64,000 bases of DNA, taken from the NCBI GenBank assembly GCA_949358305.1, contig OX442315.1, positions 12,364,427 through 12,428,426 of the forward strand, written 5' to 3'. Below, piece after piece: positions 22,088-33,543 of the stretch (the first letter of the stretch is position 1; every line of letters begins with the position of its first letter). Source of the stretch: Strigamia acuminata. Lineage: Eukaryota; Arthropoda; Chilopoda; Geophilomorpha; Linotaeniidae. The notes below the pieces were generated by a model. That model had not been told where the DNA came from, made no database searches, and saw only the letters and a program-made list of their open reading frames with translations. A program made the translations under genes and the position numbers.

Positions 22088-24756
22088 TTTCAGTGTTAGC
22101 AAATCTGAGCCTAGAAATATAACATTTATTAAAACAAACTAAACTATGGTTAGAGGATTTAAGCGAGATTAAATATCAATCGAACAGGTGCCAGTCAACA
22201 TTTGTTTTAAACATAGAGGTAATCGTAAACCTTGCGAGAATGAAACGAAGATTTTTTAAAAGATTCACAAGATTCACAAGAAACACAAATGTCACCTTTA
22301 TTTCCTGGTTGAATCAACCCAAGATGGTTTTGTGCATCCGATTCCGTTTCGACTTAAAATATCAGAATGCCTAGAAAAATAGCGAAATCATGAATTCAGT
22401 GACAAGTAATTAGGCTCAATCAAACGGGATTCAGTCCAGAGTAATAGCAGATTTAAAAATAAATTAAAACAAACATATACATGAAAATAAAAAGAGATGC
22501 TAACACAGAGATGCTAACAGAATTTCATTGGTTTCATTGTGGGCTGCAATTCTTCCAAAAAAAACTGTAACGCTCAAGCTATAGTTTGTGAAACTTTAAT
22601 TCCATTTTTTTATTTTAATTTTTAATTTTTGTACTCAAAACAGTCTCGACGAAGCGACTCGCCAAATTACGCGGGAAATCCTCAAGTTCGGTGCATCAAA
22701 CGTGCATAGAGTAACTAAATTGATTTATGACTGAATGATTAATTTTTTCTTTAAATATACAAGTAATGTCACAATTTTATTTTGATTAATTTCTTTATTT
22801 TTAATAGAAAAAATCAATGACTGTCACGCCGATGCTGATTGTCCATTCGATCGGTGTGAATACCTAGTGCGCCAGATATTAGTATACAAATAATTGAATT
22901 AAAATAATTGAATAATTGAATAATTGAATGATTTATTAAAATGACGTGTACGATTAAAAAATTAAAACAAATCTTAATGAATGAATGAATGACTACATTA
23001 TTATAATTTATTCTCGGTTTTCCATCAGGTTACAATTAAACTGGTTACAGTTATGAATCATTTTCTCAACAGAAATCATCGATCCTAAACAAATATTTTA
23101 CTTTTACAGAGATTCGTCCAAAACTGACAAGTGAGTAGTTAAGTAATAAATATCTGTAGAAATATCTGTTACTGCAATTAATAAAATAATTCTATAGACT
23201 TCCAAGGTGAAAGCGTGAAGATTTTAGTTGATTCTGAATTTATTTGCCTGAATCCGACATTGAATATCATTGCATTTACCATGATGATAGCTTATAACAA
23301 CGAATAAGGCTTTGATTTGGTGCACGATTCAATGTTATTTGAAAGTAATTCATCACTCATGACCAATTATTGATTGATTTTTATGTTTAATTTAGATATC
23401 CTAACCGAAGTAATCAAAATTTAATGAGTTAAAGTCCATTTGGTGCGACAAGAAAACTGAGATGGATAATTATCCCGTTTGGAGCAAGGATATTTATGGT
23501 ACAGGTAATTGGACACTGAATAAATATATGTCAGGTTAAATAAATGTAATTATAATTTGTGTATATCCGTGGTGACCAAATTTTGGAAATAAAAACCGGA
23601 AAATCCATTAGCGATATAAAATTGCCCAGAATTACGAATATATTTCGGTTGTAGTGCGAACCAGTACTCTTTGGTATGAACATTTTATAACTCTTGCATT
23701 GCATCTTCTTATGATTGCAGAAAACGTTTGTGTTCGTGTATAATTTTGGCATGAATTAAACCAGTTAAACTACTCTTATTACTATGAGCAATTGATAGGT
23801 TTTTATAAACCCGGGCATTTTTGCGCCCCGAGATTTAAAATGCTTTTAAAATGTGGCCATTGGCACACAAAGGAAATAAAGAAACAAAATTTCAGTACAA
23901 TGCTGTCAATTGTTTTTGTTAATTAATCAGTTTATTGTTGTTTATTACATTATTTTAACATTATTAGGGCTAATTAGGCATAGGCGTAATACAGATGAAT
24001 AACGACGAATTACAAATCATTTGCACTGAATGCTGAGTATGAATTTAGAACAAGAATGAATTTGCAATTTTTATTTTAAGGAATTTAATATAGAACAGCT
24101 AAAATATTAATTTAAGATTTTTAGAAATTTGTATTTTATTTTAGGCCTATTTTAGTTGATAAAACGAATCATTCTAGTTGGCGGACGATACTCAACAGAG
24201 ATGGAAGCGTAACGTACAGAGCCGTCCTCTATTTAGCTTCATCCGGGCTTGAAAAGTGCTTTTGACCTCACTTCGCGCTGAGCTTTCGGGAAGGGTTGAC
24301 CTTCCGTTGTGCTCCGTAAATTTTGATCAATTTTTTTTGTATAAAAAGGTAAAACACTTCAATCATCATTGTAAAACAACGAATTTTAACGGGAAAAGTA
24401 CTGAATTGTCAAGTTTAGCGAAATATTTCGTTTTAATCTGATTTTTTCAAAAATTTTTGACAATTTTGTTGAAGATTTTTTTAAAAATTTTGAAAATTTT
24501 TTGAAATCTTTTGAAATTATCGTAAATACTATAATTTATTATTTACACGATGTAAACTAGCAAAAAAAACAAATTCCTACATTTTTCATCCGTCTTCCAT
24601 CTGTTTTCTAAAAAAAATCGATAAAAAATTACAAAAATTTAATAACCGTTATCAGACGACGGGGTTCACACCAGTTATCACGGACTCTCGTTTACTTTGC
24701 TTTGTTGAACAATTTTCTTTATTTTTACGAAACATTTATTGATTGATTTAATTATT
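22088..24756. other. AT-rich intergenic region, no confident gene
   Basis: 22290-22510 is homologous to the leader intron of the other copies. At 22814-22891 a short frame reads DCHADADCPFDRCEY, a Cys spacing reminiscent of EGF/EB-like exons, after an acceptor-like TTTTTAATAG, but no donor follows. 22895-22930 is a short ATTGAATA repeat. Otherwise nothing recognised. Confidence 0.35.
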
Positions 24757-24945
24757 TAAAATAAAGTTTTATTTTTAGAATAAAGTTTTATTTTTAGAAT
24801 AAAGTTTTATTTTTAGAATAAAGTTTTATTTTTAGGATAAAGTTTTGTTTTTAAAATAAACTTTTGTTAGTAAAATAAAGTTTTGTTTTTAAAATAAAGT
24901 TTTGTTTTTAAAATAAAGTTTTGTTTTTAAAATAAAGTTTTATTT
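24757..24945. repeat. 19-bp minisatellite
   Basis: About ten tandem copies of AATAAAGTTTTATTTTTAG, drifting to AATAAAGTTTTGTTTTTAA in the right half. Confidence 0.9.
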
Positions 24946-25344
24946 TTTTTTATTTATTACTGTTTGTAAACAGCAAAATTTTTTCGAATTTTAATTAGAG
25001 AAAGAAATCACAATAAATTACCTAAATTACTGACTAAATATTAATTTTTATTTCAGATGTACAACCACAGTTACAGCAGCCGATTTCTCTGTTTTCTGAT
25101 CAATTGTGCGGCTTTTTCCGAGTCCAATCAGACAGCTCATCCTAGTCCAATTGGGCGGCGTCTTTTCCATCCAATTTGGCCTAACTTTTCCACATAATTG
25201 GCCAAATTGAATGAGAAATTCAAGGTCGATACTTGAATTGAATAATTATATAGATTATCCAATCTGTCCTATTTACAAAAAATTTATACATTGTTTATAA
25301 TTATTGATTCAATGTTTATTTTAATTTTTTTGTTTTAGTAATAT
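24946..25344. other. Spacer before the satellite
   Basis: An acceptor-like TTTATTTCAG is directly followed by ATG at 25057 and a 46-codon frame to 25197. There is no support that it is a gene. The last ~30 bp hold a degenerate first satellite unit (GTTTTAG, TAATATG, GTAAGTGTG). Confidence 0.25.
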
Positions 25345-28300
25345 GGTAAGTGTGTTCAATCATAATTATGCTTGTTTTTTCGGGTCTATTGTCTCTTTTA
25401 GCTCATTTAAAGGTAAATTGTGTTTAATTATGCTTGTTTTTTTTGTCTATTTTCTCTTTTAGCTCATTTAAAGGTAAATTGTGTTTAATTATGCTTGTTT
25501 TTTCTGGTCTATTTTCTCTTTTAGCTCATTTAAAGGTAAATTGTGTTTAATTATGCTTGTTTTTTCTGGTCTATTTTCTCTTTTAGCTCATTTAAAGGTA
25601 AATTGTGTTTAATTATGCTTGTTTTTTCTGGTCTATTTTCTCTTTTAGCTCATTTAAAGGTAAATTGTGTTTAATTATGCTTGTTTTTTCTGGTCTATTT
25701 TCTCTTTTAGCTCATTTAAAGGTAAATTGTGTTTAATTATGCTTGTTTTTTCTGGTCTATTTTCTCTTTTAGCTCATTTAAAGGTAAATTGTGTTTAATT
25801 ATGCTTGTTTTTTCTGGTCTATTTTCTCTTTTAGCTCATTTAAAGGTAAATTGTGTTTAATTATGCTTGTTTTTTCTGGTTTATGTTCTCTTTTAGCTCA
25901 TTTAAAGGTAAATTGTGTTTAATTATGCTTGTTTTTTCTGGTTTATGTTCTCTTTTAGCTCATTTAAAGGTAAATTGTGTTTAATTATGCTTGTTTTTTC
26001 TGGTCTATTTTCTCTTTTAGCTCATTTAAAGGTAAATTGTGTTTAATTATGCTTGTTTTTTCTGGTCTATTTTCTCTTTTAGCTCATTTAAAGGTAAATT
26101 GTGTTTAATTATGCTTGTTTTTTCTGGTCTATTTTCTCTTTTAGCTCATTTAAAGGTAAATTGTGTTTAATTATGCTTGTTTTTTCTGGTCTATTTTCTC
26201 TTTTAGCTCATTTAAAGGTAAATTGTGTTTAATTATGCTTGTTTTTTCTGGTCTATTTTCTCTTTTAGCTCATTTAAAGGTAAATTGTGTTTAATTATGC
26301 TTGTTTTTTCTGGTCTATTTTCTCTTTTAGCTCATTTAAAGGTAAATTGTGTTTAATTATGCTTGTTTTTTCTGGTCTATTTTCTCTTTTAGCTCATTTA
26401 AAGGTAAATTGTGTTTAATTATGCTTGTTTTTTCTGGTTTATGTTCTCTTTTAGCTCATTTAAAGGTAAATTGTGTTTAATTATGCTTGTTTTTTCTGGT
26501 TTATGTTCTCTTTTAGCTCATTTAAAGGTAAATTGTGTTTAATTATGCTTGTTTTTTCTGGTCTATTTTCTCTTTTAGCTCATTTAAAGGTAAATTGTGT
26601 TTAATTATGCTTGTTTTTTTTGTCTATTTTCTCTTTTAGCTCATTTAAAGGTAAATTGTGTTTAATTATGCTTGTTTTTTCTGGTCTATTTTCTCTTTTA
26701 GCTCATTTAAAGGTAAATTGTGTTTAATTATGCTTGTTTTTTCTGGTCTATTTTCTCTTTTAGCTCATTTAAAGGTAAATTGTGTTTAATTATGCTTGTT
26801 TTTTCTGGTCTATTTTCTCTTTTAGCTCATTTAAAGGTAAATTGTGTTTAATTATGCTTGTTTTTTCTGGTCTATTTTCTCTTTTAGCTCATTTAAAGGT
26901 AAATTGTGTTTAATTATGCTTGTTTTTTCTGGTTTATGTTCTCTTTTAGCTCATTTAAAGGTAAATTGTGTTTAATTATGCTTGTTTTTTCTGGTCTATT
27001 TTCTCTTTTAGCTCATTTAAAGGTAAATTGTGTTTAATTATGCTTGTTTTTTCTGGTCTATTTTCTCTTTTAGCTCATTTAAAGGTAAATTGTGTTTAAT
27101 TACCGTACTGCCTCGATTTAACGCCGGGGCGTTTATTTACTTTTCCAAGTCGACCCCTCCGGCGATTATTCAAAGCCCGGCGATTATTCGCGCCGGGCGT
27201 CTAACGAAAAAAAAAGGTTTTTTTACTGCCGCCACCCAATCATTTACGTTAAATTACCGTATATTCGTCTAAAAAACGTTTAAAACCGGCGTTTAAACAA
27301 ACCCGGCGTTTATTTAAGGCCGGCGTTTATTGCCTTTTCGTTCTGAGTTTGCCCGGCGTTTAATCAGGAGCCGGCGTTTAGATACGACCGGCGTTAAATC
27401 AAGGCAGTACGGTATGCTTGTTTTTTCTGGTCTATTTTCTCTTTTAGCTCATTTAAAGGTAAATTGTGTTTAATTATGCTTGTTTTTTCTGGTTTATGTT
27501 CTCTTTTAGCTCATTTAAAGGTAAATTGTGTTTAATTATGCTTGTTTTTTCTGGTTTATGTTCTCTTTTAGCTCATTTAAAGGTAAATTGTGTTTAATTA
27601 TGCTTGTTTTTTCTGGTCTATTTTCTCTTTTAGCTCATTTAAAGGTAAATTGTGTTTAATTATGCTTGTTTTTTCTGGTCTATTTTCTCTTTTAGCTCAT
27701 TTAAAGGTAAATTGTGTTTAATTATGCTTGTTTTTTCTGGTCTATTTTCTCTTTTAGCTCATTTAAAGGTAAATTGTGTTTAATTATGCTTGTTTTTTCT
27801 GGTCTATTTTCTCTTTTAGCTCATTTAAAGGTAAATTGTGTTTAATTATGCTTGTTTTTTCTGGTTTATGTTCTCTTTTAGCTCATTTAAAGGTAAATTG
27901 TGTTTAATTATGCTTGTTTTTTCTGGTTTATGTTCTCTTTTAGCTCATTTAAAGGTAAATTGTGTTTAATTATGCTTGTTTTTTCTGGTCTATTTTCTCT
28001 TTTAGCTCATTTAAAGGTAAATTGTGTTTAATTATGCTTGTTTTTTTTGTCTATTTTCTCTTTTAGCTCATTTAAAGGTAAATTGTGTTTAATTATGCTT
28101 GTTTTTTCTGGTCTATTTTCTCTTTTAGCTCATTTAAAGGTAAATTGTGTTTAATTATGCTTGTTTTTTCTGGTCTATTTTCTCTTTTAGCTCATTTAAA
28201 GGTAAATTGTGTTTAATTATGCTTGTTTTTTCTGGTCTATTTTCTCTTTTAGCTCATTTAAAGGTAAATTGTGTTTAATTATGCTTGTTTTTTCTGGTCT

Positions 28301-31300
28301 ATTTTCTCTTTTAGCTCATTTAAAGGTAAATTGTGTTTAATTATGCTTGTTTTTTCTGGTCTATTTTCTCTTTTAGCTCATTTAAAGGTAAATTGTGTTT
28401 AATTATGCTTGTTTTTTCTGGTTTATGTTCTCTTTTAGCTCATTTAAAGGTAAATTGTGTTTAATTATGCTTGTTTTTTCTGGTTTATGTTCTCTTTTAG
28501 CTCATTTAAAGGTAAATTGTGTTTAATTATGCTTGTTTTTTCTGGTCTATTTTCTCTTTTAGCTCATTTAAAGGTAAATTGTGTTTAATTATGCTTGTTT
28601 TTTTTGTCTATTTTCTCTTTTAGCTCATTTAAAGGTAAATTGTGTTTAATTATGCTTGTTTTTTCTGGTCTATTTTCTCTTTTAGCTCATTTAAAGGTAA
28701 ATTGTGTTTAATTATGCTTGTTTTTTTTTGTCTATTTTCTCTTTTAGCTCATTTAAAGGTAAATTGTGTTTAATTATGCTTGTTTTTTCTGGTCTATTTT
28801 CTCTTTTAGCTCATTTAAAGGTAAATTGTGTTTAATTATGCTTGTTTTTTCTGGTCTATTTTCTCTTTTAGCTCATTTAAAGGTAAATTGTGTTTAATTA
28901 TGCTTGTTTTTTCTGGTCTATTTTCTCTTTTAGCTCATTTAAAGGTAAATTGTGTTTAATTATGCTTGTTTTTTTTTTGTCTATTTTCTCTTTTAGCTCA
29001 TTTAAAGGTAAATTGTGTTTAATTATGCTTGTTTTTTCTGGTCTATTTTCTCTTTTAGCTCATTTAAAGGTAAATTGTGTTTAATTATGCTTGTTTTTTT
29101 TTGTCTATTTTCTCTTTTAGCTCATTTAAAGGTAAATTGTGTTTAATTATGCTTGTTTTTTCTGGTCTATTTTCTCTTTTAGCTCATTTAAAGGTAAATT
29201 GTGTTTAATTATGCTTGTTTTTTCTGGTCTATTTTCTCTTTTAGCTCATTTAAAGGTAAATTGTGTTTAATTATGCTTGTTTTTTCTGGTCTATTTTCTC
29301 TTTTAGCTCATTTAAAGGTAAATTGTGTTTAATTATGCTTGTTTTTTCTGGTCTATTTTCTCTTTTAGCTCATTTAAAGGTAAATTGTGTTTAATTATGC
29401 TTGTTTTTTTTTGTCTATTTTCTCTTTTAGCTCATTTAAAGGTAAATTGTGTTTAATTATGCTTGTTTTTTCTGGTCTATTTTCTCTTTTAGCTCATTTA
29501 AAGGTAAATTGTGTTTAATTATGCTTGTTTTTTTTTGTCTATTTTCTCTTTTAGCTCATTTAAAGGTAAATTGTGTTTAATTATGCTTGTTTTTTTTTGT
29601 CTATTTTCTCTTTTAGCTCATTTAAAGGTAAATTGTGTTTAATTATGCTTGTTTTTTCTGGTCTATTTTCTCTTTTAGCTCATTTAAAGGTAAATTGTGT
29701 TTAATTATGCTTGTTTTTTCTGGTCTATTTTCTCTTTTAGCTCATTTAAAGGTAAATTGTGTTTAATTATGCTTGTTTTTTCTGGTCTATTTTCTCTTTT
29801 AGCTCATTTAAAGGTAAATTGTGTTTAATTATGCTTGTTTTTTCTGGTCTATTTTCTCTTTTAGCTCATTTAAAGGTAAATTGTGTTTAATTATGCTTGT
29901 TTTTTCTGGTCTATTTTCTCTTTTAGCTCATTTAAAGGTAAATTGTGTTTAATTATGCTTGTTTTTTCTGGTCTATTTTCTCTTTTAGCTCATTTAAAGG
30001 TAAATTGTGTTTAATTATGCTTGTTTTTTCTGGTCTATTTTCTCTTTTAGCTCATTTAAAGGTAAATTGTGTTTAATTATGCTTGTTTTTTCTGGTCTAT
30101 TTTCTCTTTTAGCTCATTTAAAGGTAAATTGTGTTTAATTATGCTTGTTTTTTCTGGTTTATGTTCTCTTTTAGCTCATTTAAAGGTAAATTGTGTTTAA
30201 TTATGCTTGTTTTTTCTGGTTTATGTTCTCTTTTAGCTCATTTAAAGGTAAATTGTGTTTAATTATGCTTGTTTTTTCTGGTCTATTTTCTCTTTTAGCT
30301 CATTTAAAGGTAAATTGTGTTTAATTATGCTTGTTTTTTTTGTCTATTTTCTCTTTTAGCTCATTTAAAGGTAAATTGTGTTTAATTATGCTTGTTTTTT
30401 CTGGTTTATGTTCTCTTTTAGCTCATTTAAAGGTAAATTGTGTTTAATTATGCTTGTTTTTTCTGGTTTATGTTCTCTTTTAGCTCATTTAAAGGTAAAT
30501 TGTGTTTAATTATGCTTGTTTTTTCTGGTCTATTTTCTCTTTTAGCTCATTTAAAGGTAAATTGTGTTTAATTATGCTTGTTTTTTCTGGTCTATTTTCT
30601 CTTTTAGCTCATTTAAAGGTAAATTGTGTTTAATTATGCTTGTTTTTTCTGGTCTATTTTCTCTTTTAGCTCATTTAAAGGTAAATTGTGTTTAATTATG
30701 CTTGTTTTTTCTGGTCTATTTTCTCTTTTAGCTCATTTAAAGGTAAATTGTGTTTAATTATGCTTGTTTTTTTTTGTCTATTTTCTCTTTTAGCTCATTT
30801 AAAGGTAAATTGTGTTTAATTATGCTTGTTTTTTCTGGTCTATTTTCTCTTTTAGCTCATTTAAAGGTAAATTGTGTTTAATTATGCTTGTTTTTTCTGG
30901 TCTATTTTCTCTTTTAGCTCATTTAAAGGTAAATTGTGTTTAATTATGCTTGTTTTTTCTGGTCTATTTTCTCTTTTAGCTCATTTAAAGGTAAATTGTG
31001 TTTAATTATGCTTGTTTTTTTTTGTCTATTTTCTCTTTTAGCTCATTTAAAGGTAAATTGTGTTTAATTATGCTTGTTTTTTCTGGTCTATTTTCTCTTT
31101 TAGCTCATTTAAAGGTAAATTGTGTTTAATTATGCTTGTTTTTTCTGGTCTATTTTCTCTTTTAGCTCATTTAAAAGTAAATTGTGTTTAATTATGCTTG
31201 TTTTTTCTGGTCTATTTTCTCTTTTAGCTCATTTAAAGGTAAATTGTGTTTAATTATGCTTGTTTTTTCTGGTCTATTTTCTCTTTTAGCTCATTTAAAG

Positions 31301-32879
31301 GTAAATTGTGTTTAATTATGCTTGTTTTTTCTGGTCTATTTTCTCTTTTAGCTCATTTAAAGGTAAATTGTGTTTAATTATGCTTGTTTTTTCTGGTCTA
31401 TTTTCTCTTTTAGCTCATTTAAAGGTAAATTGTGTTTAATTATGCTTGTTTTTTCTGGTCTATTTTCTCTTTTAGCTCATTTAAAGGTAAATTGTGTTTA
31501 ATTATGCTTGTTTTTTCTGGTCTATTTTTTCTTTTAGCTCATTTAAAGGTAAATTGTGTGTTTAATTATGCTTGTTTTTTCTGGTCTATTTTCTCTTTTA
31601 GCTCATTTAAAGGTAAATTGTGTTTAATTATGCTTGTTTTTTCTGGTTTATGTTCTCTTTTAGCTCATTTAAAGGTAAATTGTGTTTAATTATGCTTGTT
31701 TTTTCTGGTCTATTTTCTCTTTTAGCTCATTTAAAGGTAAATTGTGTTTAATTATGCTTGTTTTTTCTGGTCTATTTTCTCTTTTAGCTCATTTAAAGGT
31801 AAATTGTGTTTAATTATGCTTGTTTTTTTTTGTCTATTTTCTCTTTTAGCTCATTTAAAGGTAAATTGTGTGTTTAATTATGCTTGTTTTTTCTGGTCTA
31901 TTTTCTCTTTTAGCTCATTTAAAGGTAAATTGTGTTTAATTATGCTTGTTTTTTCTGGTCTATTTTCTCTTTTAGCTCATTTAAAGGTAAATTGTGTTTA
32001 ATTATGCTTGTTTTTTTTGTCTATTTTCTCTTTTAGCTCATTTAAAGGTAAATTGTGTGTTTAATTATGCTTGTTTTTTCTGGTCTATTTTCTCTTTTAG
32101 CTCATTTAAAGGTAAATTGTGTTTAATTATGCTTGTTTTTTCTGGTCTATTTTCTCTTTTAGCTCATTTAAAGGTAAATTGTGTTTAATTATGCTTGTTT
32201 TTTCTGGTCTATTTTCTCTTTTAGCTCATTTAAAGGTAAATTGTGTTTAATTATGCTTGTTTTTTCTGGTCTATTTTTTCTTTTAGCTCATTTAAAGGTA
32301 AATTGTGTGTTTAATTATGCTTGTTTTTTCTGGTCTATTTTCTCTTTTAGCTCATTTAAAGGTAAATTGTGTTTAATTATGCTTGTTTTTTCTGGTTTAT
32401 GTTCTCTTTTAGCTCATTTAAAGGTAAATTGTGTTTAATTATGCTTGTTTTTTCTGGTTTATGTTCTCTTTTAGCTCATTTAAAGGTAAATTGTGTTTAA
32501 TTATGCTTGTTTTTTCTGGTCTATTTTCTCTTTTAGCTCATTTAAAGGTAAATTGTGTTTAATTATGCTTGTTTTTTCTGGTTTATGTTCTCTTTTAGCT
32601 CATTTAAAGGTAAATTGTGTTTAATTATGCTTGTTTTTTCTGGTCTATTTTCTCTTTTAGCTCATTTAAAGGTAAATTGTGTTTAATTATGCTTGTTTTT
32701 TCTGGTCTATTTTCTCTTTTAGCTCATTTAAAGGTAAATTGTGTTTAATTATGCTTGTTTTTTCTGGTCTATTTTCTCTTTTAGCTCATTTAAAGATAAA
32801 TTGTGTGTTTAATTATGCTTGTTTTTACTTGTTTATTTTCTCTTTTAGCACATTTTCAGGTAAATTGGGTTTAATTATG
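25345..32879. repeat. 62-bp satellite array, about 116 units
   Basis: Highly homogeneous tandem array. The unit runs TTAATTATGCTTGTTTTTTC, TGGTCTATTTTCTCTTTTAG, CTCATTTAAAGGTAAATTGT, GT. Main variants are TGGTTTATGTTCTC, a TTTTTTTGTC form lacking CTGG, and a two-base GTGTGTTT insertion. TGGTTTATG units usually come in adjacent pairs, spaced several units apart, which suggests higher-order structure. Edges are degenerate: a first unit at ~25345 and a last one at ~32825-32879. The array is split by a MITE at 27103-27412. Reading frames of up to 85 codons through it arise because three units equal 62 codons; I do not regard them as genes. Confidence 0.97.
27103..27412. mobile_element. TA-flanked MITE inside the satellite, 310 bp
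   Basis: Terminal inverted repeats starting CCGTACTGCCTCGATTTAAC and, inverted from the other end, CCGTACTGCCTTGATTTAAC (one mismatch in the first 25). It is flanked by TA on both sides at a TA of the satellite unit. The GC-rich interior repeats CCGGCGTTTA-like motifs in both orientations. TA target duplication suggests a Tc1/mariner-type transposase in trans. No coding region. Confidence 0.93.
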
Positions 32880-33391
32880 CTTTCTTCGCCCCTGTCGTCG
32901 TATTCCCCGCCTTTCTCGTCGTATTCCTCGCCTTTCTCGTGGCATTCCTCGCCCCACTTGTCGCATTCCTCGCCCCTCTCGTCGCATTCGTCGCCCCTCT
33001 CGTCGCATTCCTCGCCCCTCTCGTCGCATTCCTCGCCCTTCTCGTTGCACTCCTCGCTTTTCTCGTCGTATTCCTCGCTTTTCTCGTCGTAATACGCATC
33101 AATCTCGTCTCAATCTCGTCTTTTCTTGTCGCAATAAGCATCAATCTCGTCTGAACTCGCATCAAATTCGTTCGAATTCGTATTAAATACTAGTTTTATC
33201 TTATTTTTATCTATTTTCGACTTGTCCTTTTCCAATTTCGTCTTATTCGCAACTCGATTTTCGTCGTCCGCATCTCGAATTTCTTCGTTTTCGTCAAAAT
33301 TGTCGTCATTTTCATCCTCATCATTGTCGTCTACCTCATCATCATCATCATCATTCTCACGCGCTTTTGGTCCAAATCGTCTTTTGCAACT
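32825..33391 (-). pseudogene. Acidic and hexapeptide-repeat reading frame, interrupted
   Basis: On the minus strand one frame stays open from 33391 to a TAA at 32825-32827 apart from a single TGA at 33110-33112. It reads CKRRFGPKARE, a long Asp/Glu/Asn run, a Lys-rich stretch, DEIDAY, then ~10 copies of a six-residue unit like ECDERG encoded by an 18-bp repeat, and ends inside the degenerate last satellite unit. The upper end abuts an LTR at 33391-33525. No start codon is seen. It may be the tail of a broken gene or transposase; strand and reality are uncertain, but the acidic head is not simple repeat. Confidence 0.35.
32883..33085. repeat. 18-bp minisatellite
   Basis: About eleven copies of an 18-bp unit, consensus CTCGTCGCATTCCTCGCC, at the right border of the 62-bp satellite. 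Confidence 0.88.
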
Positions 33392-33525
33392 GTAACGTTC
33401 ATACGTGTTGGTTGTGATAAAAGTAAACTACTCCCGCCATGATAATTAGCACGAGAGTGCTTCTTTATTGCCTAGCGCCACCTAGTACCGACATACGAAC
33501 TATGGCGCTCCAGCCTCATGTTACA
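33391..33525 (-). mobile_element. LTR (135 bp) of a retroelement, with polypurine tract
   Basis: On the minus strand it begins TGTAACATGAGG and ends GAACGTTACA, so it has TG..CA ends with TGTAAC/GTTACA inverted termini, and contains AATAAA. Immediately before it (33526-33543) is a purine tract AAAAAGAAAGGGGAGA, the usual second-strand primer next to a 3' LTR. No second copy is visible in the window. It may belong to the decayed Ty3 element at 35711-39353, but 2.2 kb of featureless DNA lies between, or it may be an independent remnant. Confidence 0.6.
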
Positions 33526-33543
33526 TCTCCCCTTTCTTTTTAG

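Noticed and set aside
25345..32879. CRISPR array
   Set aside because: Units are direct tandem copies with no unique spacers, and the genome is eukaryotic.
25345..33092. Plus-strand frames with repeated CFFWSIFSFSSFKGKLC-like peptides
   Set aside because: Produced by the 62-bp satellite; all three frames give similar peptides and frames end wherever the unit length varies.
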